DNA from: Sarcomyxa edulis
Lineage: Eukaryota > Basidiomycota > Agaricomycetes > Agaricales > Mycenaceae
Reading direction: 5' to 3'
Length of the DNA: 64,000 nucleotides
Assembly: GCA_009761415.1 (NCBI GenBank)
Contig: QUOL01000012.1
Coordinates: 573,001-637,000, forward strand
Shown one piece after another: positions 20,051 through 32,402 of the stretch (positions are counted from its first letter, which is position 1; every line of letters begins with the position of its first letter). The notes beneath the pieces are model-generated. The model had not been told where the DNA came from. It did not search any database and saw only the letters and a list, made by a program, of their open reading frames with translations. The translations under genes and the position numbers were made by a program.

Positions 20051-22907
20051 TTAGCGAGAGTTGACCAAGATATTTTTTCGGGCTTCCAGCATATCGCTCA
20101 TAACCCAAGAGATGTCGGACAGTGCAGCCTTCCAGGATGGGTCATTTACTCCAACAGCAGTCCCCCACCAGCCTAGACATGCCAAAACACCAACAAAACT
20201 GTTGATCCCAGGTTTCTCGAGTGTATCCCATGTGTCTTCCATGCCACGTACCCTGGGCCTATCTCCTCGCGCCTTCCGCCAATCCGGCTGAAGCTCATCC
20301 CACCACGACCACCACTGTGTTCCGAGCTCGTGTGCTTTCGCGATTGTAAGATCGGGTTCTCGATTACGCGCCCACTTTATCCACCACGCGACCTCAGCTG
20401 GTCTGTTCTTTGCCGAGAACCTGCATCTTTCACTGTTTGACTTAGCGCTGCCCTCGATTTCCCCTAAATATTGCACGACATCAACCCATTCATCACCAAG
20501 GTCCTTCTGTGCGAGTTTCTCGTGCAGCGGTTGAAGCCATGCAGGGATGGACAAAGTCGAGTTTTTGACGCGTCGATGAACGGGTGCAAGGGCCGGGGAT
20601 GGGGATGAGGACAACGAGCGAGGCCCACTTGCATTCAAGGGAAGAACGGGCGATGGTGAACCGTCTGGTGCATGACGAGAGGCTGAATGAGATGCGGGAG
20701 TAGGCGAGGGAGAAACAGAACGAGGCCCACTTGCGTCGAGCAGAGGTTGGCGCGGAGGAGAGCCAAATGGAGTCGTTCGGCTCACTTCTCCGGGACTTGG
20801 TCTGGTGGGAGAGGGAGAAACAGAACGAGGCCCACTCGCGTCGAGCAGATGTTGGCGCGGAGGGGAGCCAAATGGGGTCGTTCGTCTCACTCTTCGAGGC
20901 TTTGGTCTGGCGGGAGAGGGAGGAATAGAACGGGGCCCACTCGCGTCGACAGGATGCCCGGGTGGTGGGCTGCCTGATGGTGTCCTCGGCAACATCTTGG
21001 CCAGTGCTCGCTGTCTTCGTTTTTCTCTTTGTTGAGGAATCCTCCATCGGCTCTTCAGGACGAGTTTGAAGTCGGGAGAAGGAAGGCGTTTTTTTGGTGC
21101 GAAGGGTAACTTCTTGGATTTCTTTTTGGGGACTTTCCAGTAGTGCCCAGACGAGGAAAAGCCGTAGTCGGAGATGTAGTCAGGATCGTAGGTGTCGAAG
21201 GTGAATTTCCTCTTTTTGCCACTCTTTCCCTTCCCATTCTTCGCGGTCCCCTCGTCATCATTGTCTTCATCGGACGTACCCTTCCCATCCTTCGCGGTCC
21301 CCTCGTCATCATTGTCTTTATCGGACTCAACATCTGAGTCGCGAGATACCGCTTTTCCTTTCCTCGTTCTTTTCTTCCTCCTTGTCTTCTCGACACCGTC
21401 ATCAACACCTCCATCATCTTCCTCATCGGTCGTGTTCTCTGGAGAGGAGTCGGGGCCCTCGGAAGGCTTTCTGCGACCTTTGCGACCTGTACGTTTACGT
21501 TTACGGCTAGTCTTTGGCTTGAAGCCAGACGCTACATCTTGATCTGCATTTTCCGGTTCGATTGTATATGGTGCTTGATCAAGGCCTACTGATGGGCCAT
21601 TTGCGATGTTATCCTCGTCGTCGCTGGTTGATAAACCGGGAACTATATATGCGGCGCGGTCGTTTGCATCTGATGGATCAGGATGAGTCCCGAAGAGAAT
21701 TACATGATGCTAAGACACTTACCATAGCACGTACTCAAATACTGCTGGAATGCCATGGTCACAGCTTTGTAATTCTTCTTGTTGGCCAAATTGAACGTCT
21801 TAGGAGCGGGTTCTTTATTCACGCCAGCATGCATACTAGGATTAACCGTTCAGCAAACGATTATAGCGACGAATGGCTAGATACGTACCTGACGACATTT
21901 ATCTGGCCTCGTGCACTAACTTCAGGCCCGCCAATTAACACCGTAACATGCATTTTCACGAGTTGGGATATCCCGACAATGATTGGAGTGATGAACCCCG
22001 GGAGGCGTTTGAGTATGCTATACAAAGTCCAAGTTAGCTCCAGTCGCGACCAGGTCATGATGTCTACTTACTCGGGTTGCGTCGCAGGATCAAAAGCATA
22101 CTGACCCTTCATCTGCTCCTCCCATAGCTTGACTTTGGCCGCATGCTCAGCCTGGGCAACAACAGCGTGGGCCTCACATTCTTCCTCGGGCAATGCGCGG
22201 TAGAAGTCTCGAGTAAATTCTGCGCGACAGGCGGTCTTCTGCTTGGGATCCTTACCAGACGCTGCCCAGTATTCCTCAAAATCAGCCTTGACGCGCGTCT
22301 GGTAGTACAACGTGGACCAGTGTTGTTCGACCTGGAGCTTTTTTGGGGGTTTTGTACTGACGCCTGTCAGTTGGCTGAGTAGCATGGTCAAAGGATCGTC
22401 GCTTTTCTGAGAAACCATCGAAGAAAGGCCGGAGGCGACGGGGGCTTTTTTGTACCTGTATTCGAACCAGCTCTTTAGGGACTGCGCGTGAGAGTCAGTG
22501 GTGTGGTGACATAAACACAAAAGATATTATTACCTTCTTCATTTTCAAGATTATGGCCCTTTTCTCTTCCTCCTCTTCGGGGGTCAAAGTTTCCGCCTGG
22601 GATGCGGCGTTAGGCTCTGAATTGGCCTGCATGCTATCGGGTTCCTGATCCAAAGGTAATCTCCAGTGGTACCGAGCGAAGTACTGATTGAGCACAGTCC
22701 CAAGAAAATCTGCTGCATGTGTACGACTGCGGAGAGCAGCCACAGAGTAAGCGTCGAGTTTTTTCTCCAAGAACTCTTTGCGGGAGCCTTTGGCCCAGTT
22801 GCGCTGCTGGGGCTGGTCCGGTTTGTCGGGTTTGTCGCTAGAGATTGAATGATTCAATCAGATACTATGTTCAAAAATAGGTTCAGAAACACGGATATAT
22901 ACCTCAT
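20051..22907 (-). CDS. Gene A: transposon-associated protein, basidiomycete family of unknown function
   Basis: The start is probably ATG at 22905-22907. A two-codon first exon (GTATAT donor) joins 'DKPDKPDQPQQRNWAKG' at 22837. Exon 22534-22837 ends 'AIILKMKK'. The next opens 'SLKSWFEYRYKKAP', then 'HWSTLYYQTRVKADFEEYW'. A long middle region is basic/acidic and low in complexity, and a 35-residue repeat follows (see 20705-20990). The C-terminal domain, 'RPAEVAWWIKWARNREPDL', 'WWSWWDELQPDWR', 'GVLACLGWWGTAVGV', is Trp-rich and resembles a domain I recognise from many agaricomycete hypothetical proteins. It is homologous to A' (44105-46515): similar N-terminal 'W....EFL..KL.AY' and the same intron site before a '(S)L..WF' segment. 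It sits in the nested block with B, C and KDZ 2. Function unknown. Confidence 0.7.
20705..20990 (-). repeat. 105-bp coding minisatellite in gene A
   Basis: Period 105 bp, starting near 20711, 20816 and 20921, encoding a 35-residue unit with 'TPFGSPPRQ', 'LLDASGPRSVSPSPT'. Copies are slightly diverged. Confidence 0.75.
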
Positions 22908-23204
22908 TGTTGATCGATCGAATGTTGCAGCCGGGACCAATTACAAGACCTGGGGAACTTGGGGTCTTTGAAATTTCACGGCACGTGAGATGTTCAATCT
23001 GGCACGCGGCTCGATCGCGCTCACCCTACATTGATGGATTTCGAACCCATGTAGTATGTACAGTTTGCATGACATCAAGTGTATGCCCTCAAATTGTATT
23101 ATCCATTTTTTTTGGGAAATTCAACTTTCCCCTATGAAGCTGAATGTAATCGGGAAAGTGGTGTTACCAGTGCTGACAGACTTGAGCAACGAACAAGCTG
23201 TATA
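22908..23204. other. Spacer between genes A and B
   Basis: About 300 bp separating the start of A from the stop of B, both on the minus strand. No gene seen. Confidence 0.4.
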
Positions 23205-23973
23205 TTACAACGGTTCTTGGAAGAGTAATTGTCCGTTACCGTACATAGCCATCAGTTCCTGTACGTCTGCCATTCCATAACATAGAAGTTCCTCCAGAAA
23301 GACGATCACCTCTCGGAAGCGCTTGCAAAGTGAATCCGCACGCTGCCATTGCTGTCCAACGCCATTGAGAAGTAAAGCTTCGTCGCTTGCACGGACGGCG
23401 TCGCCGAGAAACAGTTGTAAGATACTGATTGCGTTTGAGATCGTGGTAGTATCACCGTCTGTGTGATCTGACAGGGTTGCAACGAAAGCGACGTAGACCT
23501 TTTCGGCGTATGTTTTTGCAGAGGGGCGGACAAGCCCGTCCAAGGCGGCCTCGGTTTTGTTGATGCGTGAGGTCAAGCGCTCAGAGGGTGTTTTGGCTCT
23601 ATAAAGTAATGCTGCTCAGTGGACGATGACAGTGACAAGAGTGTGAGTGTGAAGACTTACTCCCACTTGCTAATAGCCGATGTCTTAGTCTGCTTGTCGG
23701 TCTGCGAGCTAAGTGAGTTGACTTTCCTGAAGTGGAGCAATCAGATACGAGGGTTTCCGGTTCGACAGGTGGGAATGAGATACAACAATTTGCTTGTGTA
23801 CTTCATTCGTTTTGCTGCGCAGATTGTTTCGCGGTTGCTGCGAGTCAAGACCAGAATGAATACAATGTCTTGATATAATATAAGTAGACTGACCGGTGAT
23901 AATGACGGTTGCGTTTATCTCTGTTGGCTTGCTTCTTCTCTTCAGGAGTGTGGTAGAGACGAGGCCGAGCCAT
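23205..23973 (-). CDS. Gene B: small basic-headed transposon-associated protein
   Basis: ATG at 23971-23973 opens 'MARPRLYHTPEEKKQANRD', a basic N-terminal signature I recognise from agaricomycete repeat families. An intron in phase 2 falls directly before 'NRETICAAKRMKY', and two more introns (donors GTTGTA and GTAAGT) keep the frame into 'AKTPSERLTSRINKTEAAL'. The last exon is helical ('RADSLCKRFREVIVFLEEL', 'LMAMYGNGQLLFQ') to the stop at 23205. Total is about 195 residues. The basic head resembles a DNA- or RNA-binding element; the tail looks like a helical bundle. B' (40951-42228) shares the head and the same phase-2 intron before NRE. Function unknown. Confidence 0.7.
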
Positions 23974-24475
23974 AAGCGACGAGCGATGAGTGAGGGATGT
24001 GGTTGGAAAGAGGAGATGCAAGGTGATCGAGTTCAAGGTTAAAGAACGAATTTGGCGCTCTCAACTCATTTTTGTCGGACCTTTACTAAAAATACCTTCT
24101 CACTCAGCACTCATGTACAGTTCAGCTATGGGAATAATGCAGAATAGACGTGTCCGTCGTAGAGGACGAGTATTCCTTAAAATCCTCGTCGTATGGTCAA
24201 TTAAACTTGAGTAAATGCATATATCTTCGAGACTGAGACAAGGCACTTATTTATCTGGTCTCTGATTTTGCGGTGGAACACTCAGGTATATAAGCAATGT
24301 TCAACAGATAGCTTATATATATTGTTTAGATGGGGACAGCGATACTACGAGGAACTAAACTATGACGGTGCTGACAAGAAAACTACGGCCCGTTCGAACT
24401 CTCGTGATGCGAGACAATGTCTAGTGCACAAATGGTCAATGTTCGCGCATCACAACAACGAAGGAGAAAGTGTAC
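23974..24475. other. Spacer between genes B and C
   Basis: About 500 bp upstream of B and downstream of C. Only short ORFs; no supported feature. Confidence 0.4.
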
Positions 24476-25213
24476 CTAAGCCAGAACAACAGTCCCTGCA
24501 GCATAGGCTTGGTGCATCAAGACACGGCCTGCGTTGACTGAGGAAGTCTTGACGAAAGTGGCCATGGTTACACCCGAGACGTAGGGGGAAGTTGAGGGCC
24601 TGCAATGATGGATCGTTAGCGTCATGGAAGAATGAGTTAGAAGAACAAAATAATGAGAACAAGATGAAAAGCGTACCAGCTCGAGAAGATTCCAACCGCT
24701 AACCCGCGAGTGACAACATAGAACGGACCAGTGGCTGTAGCGTGCGGGATGTAATAGGCGGTAGGCTGATCTGTGCCTACTACAGTGTTGGGGGCGTCCT
24801 CGAGGGGGGTAGTAGGAGGAGGAGGGGGAGGGGGAGGGGGAGGGGGAGAAGGGGAAGAAGGAGGAACAACGGGGGGAGATGAGACAAGGGTCTTCCTCTC
24901 ATCATCATCTTCGTCGCCGGCGACTGAGTCTCCCAGATAACCAACATCCACAAAGTCCCCATCTTCGAGGGGAGGGTGACGAGTGACAATGTCGATAGCG
25001 TCGATGAGTGCAGCCGCATTGGCGGGGCTGAGAGTGACCCTTGAAAGGGCTTGGACCAAACGCGCTTGAAAAGAGTAAAATACACGTTAGTGCTGATGCG
25101 AGAGGGTGAAGAAAAGGGTTTGTACCAAGAACCTCGTCGCTCTCTACACCAGATGAAGCAGGATGGGCTCCAGTCGGGGCAGAGGACGATGAAGAGACTC
25201 GATCAGCAGTCAT
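24476..25213 (-). CDS. Gene C: RNase H1 N-terminal (viroplasmin-like) domain protein
   Basis: ATG at 25211-25213 (MTADRVSSSSSAPTG). A first intron follows 'VESDEVL'. The middle exon has a helical part 'NAAALIDAIDIVTRH', an acidic stretch and a polyproline run. It then has 'GPFYVVTRGLAVGIFSSW', and after an intron splitting the Trp codon, 'PSTSPYVSGVTMATF' and 'VLMHQAYAAGTVVLA', stop at 24476-24478. The 'YVV.RG...GIF..W' pattern is the hybrid-binding N-terminal domain of RNase H1 / caulimovirus viroplasmin. The last strand-helix is divergent, and the RNase H catalytic domain is absent. Known members bind double-stranded RNA or RNA-DNA hybrids; that role here is inferred. C' at 42692-43840 carries the same domain at its C-terminus. 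Confidence 0.7.
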
Positions 25214-26058
25214 TTTTGATGAGAAAAAAATTAGGGTGTGAGTGTGTTCAAATTTGAGAGAGAAGGGAGCTGAGGATGGACTGAACTCATCGAGAACTTT
25301 ATGGTCATTTTTTGACGTTGGAAGCCACGTCGAAGAAGTAAAGTAACCTGTCAAAACGAGTACTCCTCTTGCTAAAGTGCATCGGAATGTTCGGTTCGGT
25401 CGGGGATCGTATTACCCGGTCCCATCCACGTTGAGTTTTGCTCATTGTTCCCTGCCTTCACCTCTTCTTCATTGTCCAAATACATGCATCCGTTTGTTCA
25501 CATCAGACCTCCAGACAACCTCAGCACTTCTTGGGCGGATCCATTCCCGACGTTGACCAGTCTGAAAAAGTCTGATAAGCCCTCGAGACCATCTCGCCTT
25601 ATCGCAGCATGTCGTCGTCTTTGTCTGTCGCTAATACCCGCACATTCCGTGAATCGACTCCCGGCGTCCACCACTTCAGGAAACTCTGACAAGTCTTCGA
25701 GAACACGTATCAAACGAATCTGCATTATCGTCGTCTTTTTGGTAATAATATCCGCATGCACTCTGTCTGCCCTCGTTTGCGCCCCTTCCTGCCGTTCCCT
25801 TCAAGGTGATCCAATGCTCCAATTGATGATGAGTGTACCTCAGTCTTGCTTACTAGGTGAGTCCCTCGTCTCTCTAAGGTTTTGCACAAGGTTTTGTGAA
25901 GTCTAATTCTGAATTTACAAGCCTCAACCGTGTTCGTTGTATGTATATTACTACTATACTCTGCAAGTATTTATATGGACCTACAATCTCCTATCGATGT
26001 CTCGGTTCAGTGGACTCTACTCTCTCGATTTCTCCTCTGTCGTGATTCCCTATATCGC
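25214..26058. other. Divergent intergenic region between gene C and KDZ 2
   Basis: Shared upstream region of C (minus) and the KDZ transposase (plus). A plus-strand ORF at 25445-25906 has one hydrophobic stretch and a loosely repeated segment, but no start context or homology I can support. Probably promoter sequence. Confidence 0.4.
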
Positions 26059-29000
26059 ATGCCTCGTCCCCCTAAGCGCGATGTCCTTGAACTCTTTCGA
26101 GACAGCCTCGATGACGACGACGATCCTGTCATAGATATAGACATGCCCCAAGCCCGTTCGGCTCGTATGTCAACAGATGGCCAACGGATGCTAGTGACGC
26201 CTCGTTCGCCCATGAAACAAGGTACCAGACGTGTCGTCCCGGCTCCTGAGCTGTTTGCAGGATGGGAGGGGTACGGGGAGTTCGACAACTTTGGCGGGGA
26301 TGATGAAGACGAGACAGATGCTGCAGTTGGCAGTATCGTGTCGGTCCAAATGCCGGCAAAGCGCTATCCTGGTTCGGTGAGTCAATTCGCTTTCTTCTTT
26401 TTATTTCATCGTCAATCTTGACAATTTGCTGACAACAGGATTACCCTTTGCGCGAGTGGGCTGGATTCAGACCCGGAGAGGACGGTTACCGCCAGGAGTT
26501 TCTATTAGAAGACATACGTCGCGACGGCCGTGGAGATGCTCGCACCAATGAGACCTGTCCCTCTTGCCCTGCGTTGACTGCTCCTAATCCAATCGCCGAC
26601 ATTCCACATTTCCGCTGCGACGAATGTTTCGGTTCTATCATTGAGTGCCTGCAATGCTGCTTGAACCGTCACAAGCGTCTGCCTTTCCACCAAATCAAGG
26701 TATGTTGAGTGCCTTTCTCAATATGTAACATCTTCGATCTAATCATGCTCGACTCCAGCACTGGAACGACAACTTTTTCGAACGAACCACGCTCCAGAAA
26801 ATGGGACTACGAGTACAACTTGGGCACGACAATCTGTACTGCGTGAACCCCAAGCCGGGTCATCAGGATTTCACGGTTATACATACAAACGGCATTCATT
26901 ACGTTGCCGTTGATTTCTGTGACTGCACCACAGTCTTTTCTCACCGACAGCAGCTTCTACGTCATGACTGGTTTCCGGCTACTGTCCATAACCCCCAGAC
27001 TTGCTGCTCAATCGAATTGCTCCAGTTATTTCATGTGCTCACTTTGGCGAGCAAGGTTTCCGGGTACGAATGGTATAACACGCTCGAACGACTGACGGAC
27101 CACACGGGACTGGATATTCCCAAAGTTTGTCTGACAGTTCTTCTTTTCTTTACTCTGATTTTCAAGATCAGTCGTTTTTAGTCGCGATACAAGTCCGTCA
27201 TGCAATGTGTCAGGATGTTCAGACATCTCAAGCTATTGAAGAGATCAGGTCGAGGAAATGTGGAAGATGGAGTCCTCAGTACAAAACCCGGAGAGCTTGT
27301 GTTGCTCTGCCCGGCGTGCCCAGATCCCAACCGGAACCTGCCGCCCAACTGGAAAGATGCCGAAGCTGCATTGACGTGAGTCTGTCCTACCATTTTGTTT
27401 CAATTTTCTCTGACACGTCCATCAGTTTCCTCTACTCTGTGATATATGCCCTCGATGCTAATTTCAGACTGAAGAACAGGCTTCGGTCTAGCGATAGGGC
27501 TGACCCAGGGCTTCACACTGGTTTATCGTATTTCGTAGACGACGCTCCTTACCACTCCCATGTATTGAAGTATGCGACACAAGAAGATGTAACTGAGTTC
27601 TAATTTTAGTGTACAAATATTTGCACAGCTGACTTTGAAATCAGATCAGTACGTGTAGTGGGTTCAAGACTCTAGCTCACGCTGAGAGCAAGTTTTCGGC
27701 GGGTATGCGCTCGACGGGGGTCGTTGCTTGCATATGTGCTCGTCACGAATTTGTTCGACCCCTTGGAGTTGGTGATTTGCAGAAAGGCGAGCGGTATGAG
27801 GTTTTTCACTCGTTTTGAACATAGAGACTGACGAGTAACTTGTATCTAGATACTGTAACGTGGATTATGTTTTCTTATCTGCCATCACTCCTGTTCTTCT
27901 CCTTTACCTCGTCGCTTCCTACAATATCGCCTGCCAATGGAGAATCAATCTACCAAGTCGAAACTCCGAGATGCCTGAACATTTGCAGCTTCCGGACGAG
28001 ACTCTCGAGAACATGCGATATGGTGTGCCAAAGTTCCACGGTCCAGCCCACGAACTCAAATGCCAGGTCCCGTATTCCTTGAATCTGATGACCGGAGTGG
28101 GTAGAACGGACGGGGAGGGCATAGAGAGGAATTGGTCCCAGATCAACCCTGTTGCGAGCAGTACGCAAGAAATGGGACCAGGCTCGCGCCATGACACGTT
28201 AGACGATCATTTTCATAACCATAACCATCAGAAGCTGGTGACTATTGGTATGTATATATTTCCAGATTTGCTTCTAAATACTGACCTCATACGCAGGCGA
28301 AACTTTACGAAGAAAATTACTTCTTGCCATACCTGAACGCAACCGTCAACGCGCTGCCCACGAGGAGTTCACAGCATCCCTTCCTTCTCCATCCCCCGAG
28401 GTGCAGTGGACGAACGAGATACTCCGATGGGACGCCGACCATTCCAACAAGAATCCCTATGTGACCGAAAAAACTTGTTCGTCTTGCTTATTTATCTCTA
28501 TTGCACCGATCTAATTTTTTTTTGAGTAGCCTTGACTCAAGCCGACGTTCGAAGACAGCTCATGGTGGAAGAACAGCAGGCAGAACGGGCTGGATCCGTT
28601 CCCATGCACGACACAAGTGCGAGTGGGTTTTTAAGCACAGGTCTGATGCTCGAGGAGTCGCAGTAAGTCGTCAATCTATATTGCCTTGGAAATATGGCTG
28701 ATCTATTGTTCAGACGTCGCATTATAGCCGATTCAAAGGCCCAGGAGATTCTGACCGCTGACCAGACCGCCAAGCTACAGAACAGAAGACACACACTTCG
28801 AAAGCATATTGCGCGCTTTCGTCCACTTCAAACGGTGTACATGCCTGGTATTGGGATCAAGATTGCTGCAGAGGGTCGAGAAGGTGAGGAGGCACCAGCA
28901 GTCGAGTTCATTTGTCTATGGCTGCCGTCTGCGTTGACAAGGGTCGAGCGGGAGAATGTCTGCAGGGAGGGACTAGGAGAGATGGAAGAGAAGTTACGAG

Positions 29001-29901
29001 AAGCGCAATGCAACGACGCGCTCAATCTCCTGCGATCCACGCTCCGTGCAAAGGCACATTTCATCACGCACAAGAACCTCAACGTTCGCAATCAACGTCG
29101 ATCAACCCGGGCACAGATTCTGATCCAGGGACTTGCCATGAAGGCTACCGCTGCTGGTCTCAAGTATACTCATGCACGCAATGCGCTATTAGGATTGAGA
29201 GGGGCTGGTGAGTGGGAGAATGTGCTAAAACCCCTACTGGAGAAGGATATACGGCTGCCCGGGCAGGCTGAGTTCACCATTGAGAATCTTGACGACGCGA
29301 TAGGTCCTTCAGGAAGGCATACCTCAAAGAAGAAGCGGGACGAACGTGCAAAGGCGCTAGGCGAGGGCCACCGTCTCGTTTCATGGATCTGGATATCGGG
29401 TGTCGTCGCAGAGGCAGAGTCAGGAGCGGTCGAAGCAAGGGAACTCAACGACGGTATGTTGCATTCCATATATCTTCTATCTCCAGTCGTCTTATGTCGT
29501 TTACAGCTCTACGAGTAGAATGGGCCAAAGGTAGGGCACGAGCACTGCGGTGGACGGAGGAGGTTGTGTTGCTGAAGGAGGAGATGCGGCGCGTAGAGGT
29601 CACACTGGAGTGGCAAGCGAAGTGGTGGGAGGACAGGTCCACAGGTTGGGACGGCGTCGACGACGCGCTACGAGAAGGCCTTCGGGCATACACATTTCGA
29701 CAAGCTCACATCCAACGCTCTCTGCGTGCACGATTTATGGCGAAATGGGCCGATCCCTTGTTGCAGATCAGTGTAGACGTGGCCGTAGCAAACGACAGCC
29801 TCTCGTCTGGAGGTGAGGTTGGTGAGGAACCTGAGGCTGCTATAGGAGAGGGCCCTGATGAGGATGCCGAAGCCGCCGATGACCTTGACGATGTATGGTA
29901 G
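26059..29901 (+). CDS. KDZ transposase 2, complete
   Basis: ATG at 26059 (MPRPPKRDVLELFRD). About ten exons join without frame problems. The CxC2-like cluster reads 'CPSC', 'FRCDECFGS' and 'CLQCCLNRHKRLPFHQI', followed by 'FFERTTLQKMGLRVQLGH' and 'NGIHYVAVDFCDC'. The catalytic region includes 'FVRPLGVGDLQKGER', 'NVDYVFLSA', 'SYNIACQWRINLPS', 'GVGRTDGEGIERNWSQIN' and 'GPGSRHDTLDDHF'. The long C-terminal helical region (28694-29518) continues to 'DLDDVW', stop at 29899-29901. All blocks seen in KDZ 1 are matched and no stop or frameshift interrupts them, so this copy may be active. It lies inside a young LTR element, so it arrived after that element or was carried within it. Confidence 0.92.
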
Positions 29902-30440
29902 ATACTCTGATTCTGATTTACGATCGCTCGTGTATTTGACACTTGTATTCTATGGAGATAACATAACAAATATCACAGAATCTCAACTCTCGATGTTAGC
30001 AGTGTCCTGGATTTCCGCTTTTGGACATGTACATGGCTTCCCATCTCGATTTGGACCGGGCCGAAGGTGACCCGAGGGCTTAGCAGGCCAGCAAGAGTTA
30101 GCATGTAGGTATTGCCGTGAGGTGAGCCTAAAAAGGGAATATTCGGAGGCCCAGTCCGGCCGTTAGGTGGCGCCAACGTCTATAAACAGGCTTATTGATT
30201 TGGCCGGCACTTGCCACGGGACAAGGCAAATAGTTTTGTGGCGATTGCCAGGAGATTAGGTCTATGACTACAGCCAGCATTAAAATTATGAACTGACTTT
30301 TTAATTAACTTTAGAATCGGCTGGCCTGGCGACTAGGAGCGGATCGGCAATGAGGGTTTTCCCTAGGACCGCGGCGCGGCAACCTTTCCCGACTGCCTGA
30401 CGGACCGGCGAGACCTGGCCCTCTGGCATCAGGTACATCA
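29902..30440. other. 3' flank of KDZ 2
   Basis: GC-rich, gene-free sequence after the transposase stop. It may include the terminal region of the KDZ element, but no inverted partner was recognised. A TTGCCACGGGACAAGG-like motif near 30212 loosely recalls 19084-19106. Confidence 0.35.
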
Positions 30441-30469
30441 GGAAAATGCTCTTTTCCCTAGGGTACCCT

Positions 30470-30690
30470 CAAGGTAAGTCAGACTATCTCAGGGTTTCTC
30501 AGACCATCTCAGGGAACTCAGGGCTCCAGGGTACCTCGGGGGCCCTAGGGACAAGTTACCTGAGCCAAACCTTGCCAGGGTGGCCTGGAGCATCTCAGGG
30601 TATCTCAGAGCTACTTCAGGGTATCTCAAAACTACTTCAGGGTATCTCAAAGCTACTTCAGAGCAGCCCCAAAGTAACTTAGAGTCTTTC
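30470..30690 (+). repeat. CAGGGTATCTCA repeat cluster
   Basis: Repeated units of about 21 bp, e.g. CTACTTCAGGGTATCTCA at 30610-30660, with degenerate copies before. Similar words occur in the other orientation near 32340-32410. Confidence 0.65.
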
Positions 30691-30834
30691 AGATCTATGG
30701 AGAGCAACTTAGAATCATCATATCCCTTACATGCAATTCAAGTTTTGTTCAAATAAAATATATATTAAGTTCTCAATACATCATAACTATGTAATACAGT
30801 AGATAATAAAGAACAGAAGAAGAGGGGGGAGGGG

Positions 30835-31580
30835 TATAATTCAGTGAGGACAGGTGGAGAAAGATGAGAAAAAAGTGGGGGGAGAAAGGGGTAAGGGGAG
30901 GAGGGGGAAGGTAGGGAGAGGTAAATAGAGGCAGGGGAAGGCAGGGGAAAGGCAGGGAAAGGCAGGGAAAGGCAGGGGAAAGGCAGGGAAAGGCAGGGGA
31001 AAGGCAGGGGAAAGGCAGGGAAAGGCAGGGGAAAGGCAGGGAGAGGTGAAGAAAGGTGGAGGAAGGTGCAAATAAGGTGGGGGGAGGTGGGAGAAGGTAT
31101 GGAGAGGTAAAAAAAGCTGGGGGAAGGTGACAAGAGGTGAGGGAAGGTGACAAGGGGTGGAGAAAGGTGATAAAAGGTAGGGGAAGATAGGGAGAGGGGT
31201 AAAAAAAGCTGGGGGAAGGTGACAAGAGGTGAGGGAAGGTGACAAGGGGTGGAGAAAGGTGATAAAAGGTAGGGGAAGATAGGGAGAGGGGAAGAAAGGT
31301 GGGAAGAGGTGGGGGAAGGTGCAAATAAGGTAAGCAGAGGTGGGGGAAGGTGAACAGAGGTGAGAGAAGGTGTAAAAAGGTAGGGGAGGGTGGGAGAAGG
31401 TAGGGAGAGGTAGGGGGAAGTAAAGAAAGGTGGGAGAAGGTGCAAACAAGGTGGGGGAGATGGGAAAAAGGTCAAGGAAGGTGAAAAAAGGTGGGGGGAA
31501 GGTAAGCAAAGGTGAGAAAAGGTAGGGAGAGATAGGGAGAGGTAAAGAGAGATGAAGGAAGGTAGGGAGAGGTGAAAAGA
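30835..31580. repeat. Purine-rich (G/A) minisatellite
   Basis: About 750 bp of almost pure purine on the plus strand. It includes GGCAGGGGAAA units of 10-12 bp at 30910-31045 and an exact tandem duplication of 92 bp (31115 to 31207). The long minus-strand ORFs across it are low-complexity artefacts. Confidence 0.85.
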
Positions 31581-32075
31581 TATGGCAAAAAGATGCAAAT
31601 AGAAAGAAAAAGATGCAACATATCTTTCTTCCCTGTGTCCTTCCTTTGCCATCTCTGAGCTCTGCATCTTCTAGGTTATTGGTAGTGTCTAGAAGAAGGA
31701 TATATCAGCAGAAAGGATACAGAAAGAACCATACCAATAGCAGCAAAAATGACAGCAAGATTGCCATGTCACCAATTGCTGTGCTCCAGCTTCTTCAAAG
31801 AGCGGATTAGTAAGCCAAGATAGCTAGGAACACTGGTCTTGAGGGTGTAGATGATAAGGGATTAAGCAAAAAAAAGAGGGAGGAAGGAAGGAGGAGGGAG
31901 GGAGGAAGAAAGGTGATGAGCTGGCAGCCAAAGTTCGCTTTTGGTGTGACGTGACGCCATCACATGTGCAATGTCACGTCACACAAAGAGCGAATTTCTC
32001 CTAAGTCCAAAAGGTGTGTTGTGTCCACAGGCCCGCTCCAGGGACATATGCGTATCATGGAGCCAAATATTTAGA

Positions 32076-32158
32076 GGTCTGTGGACTAATGGTTAAGTGC
32101 TTGTTTCGTTGATGTCTCGTGACTTTCTCGCAAGGTTATGAGTTCGATTCTCGGTGGA
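32076..32158 (+). repeat. tRNA-like segment (possible SINE head)
   Basis: 'TGGACTAATGGTTAAGTGC' resembles a tRNA A box and D loop. 'GAGTTCGATTCTC' 50 bases later fits a B box and T loop with a closing GAG/CTC stem. The acceptor and D stems do not pair well, so it is not a convincing functional tRNA. Confidence 0.4.
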
Positions 32159-32402
32159 TTCATTTATTTTCTCTATTGTTTCAGTTACTTGCAATGTGTT
32201 TTTGCCATGTTTCACAAGCATTTTCAATGGTCTGTGAGAGCATGTCAGGCTGTCTGAGAGAACCCCAGGGAACCATCCATTTCCAGGGTATTTCAAAAAG
32301 CTTTCAAACAACCCTCAGAGCATTCGAAGCTATCAAGACACCCTGACATACCCTGAAATACCCTGAAATACTCTGGGATGCCTTGAGATGCTCTCATGTG
32401 TC

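Noticed and set aside
25445..25906. Plus-strand ORF with a hydrophobic stretch upstream of KDZ 2
   Set aside because: Lies in a divergent promoter region, no homology or splice support; left as intergenic.
30910..31045. CRISPR-like repeat array
   Set aside because: Continuous short purine repeats without spacers in a eukaryotic genome; a minisatellite.
30765..31667. 300-codon minus-strand ORF and neighbours rich in Phe/Leu/Pro/Ser
   Set aside because: Pure translation of the purine minisatellite; periodic and low in complexity with no domain.
32076..32158. Functional tRNA gene
   Set aside because: A and B boxes are recognisable but acceptor and D stems do not pair and no anticodon arm is clear.
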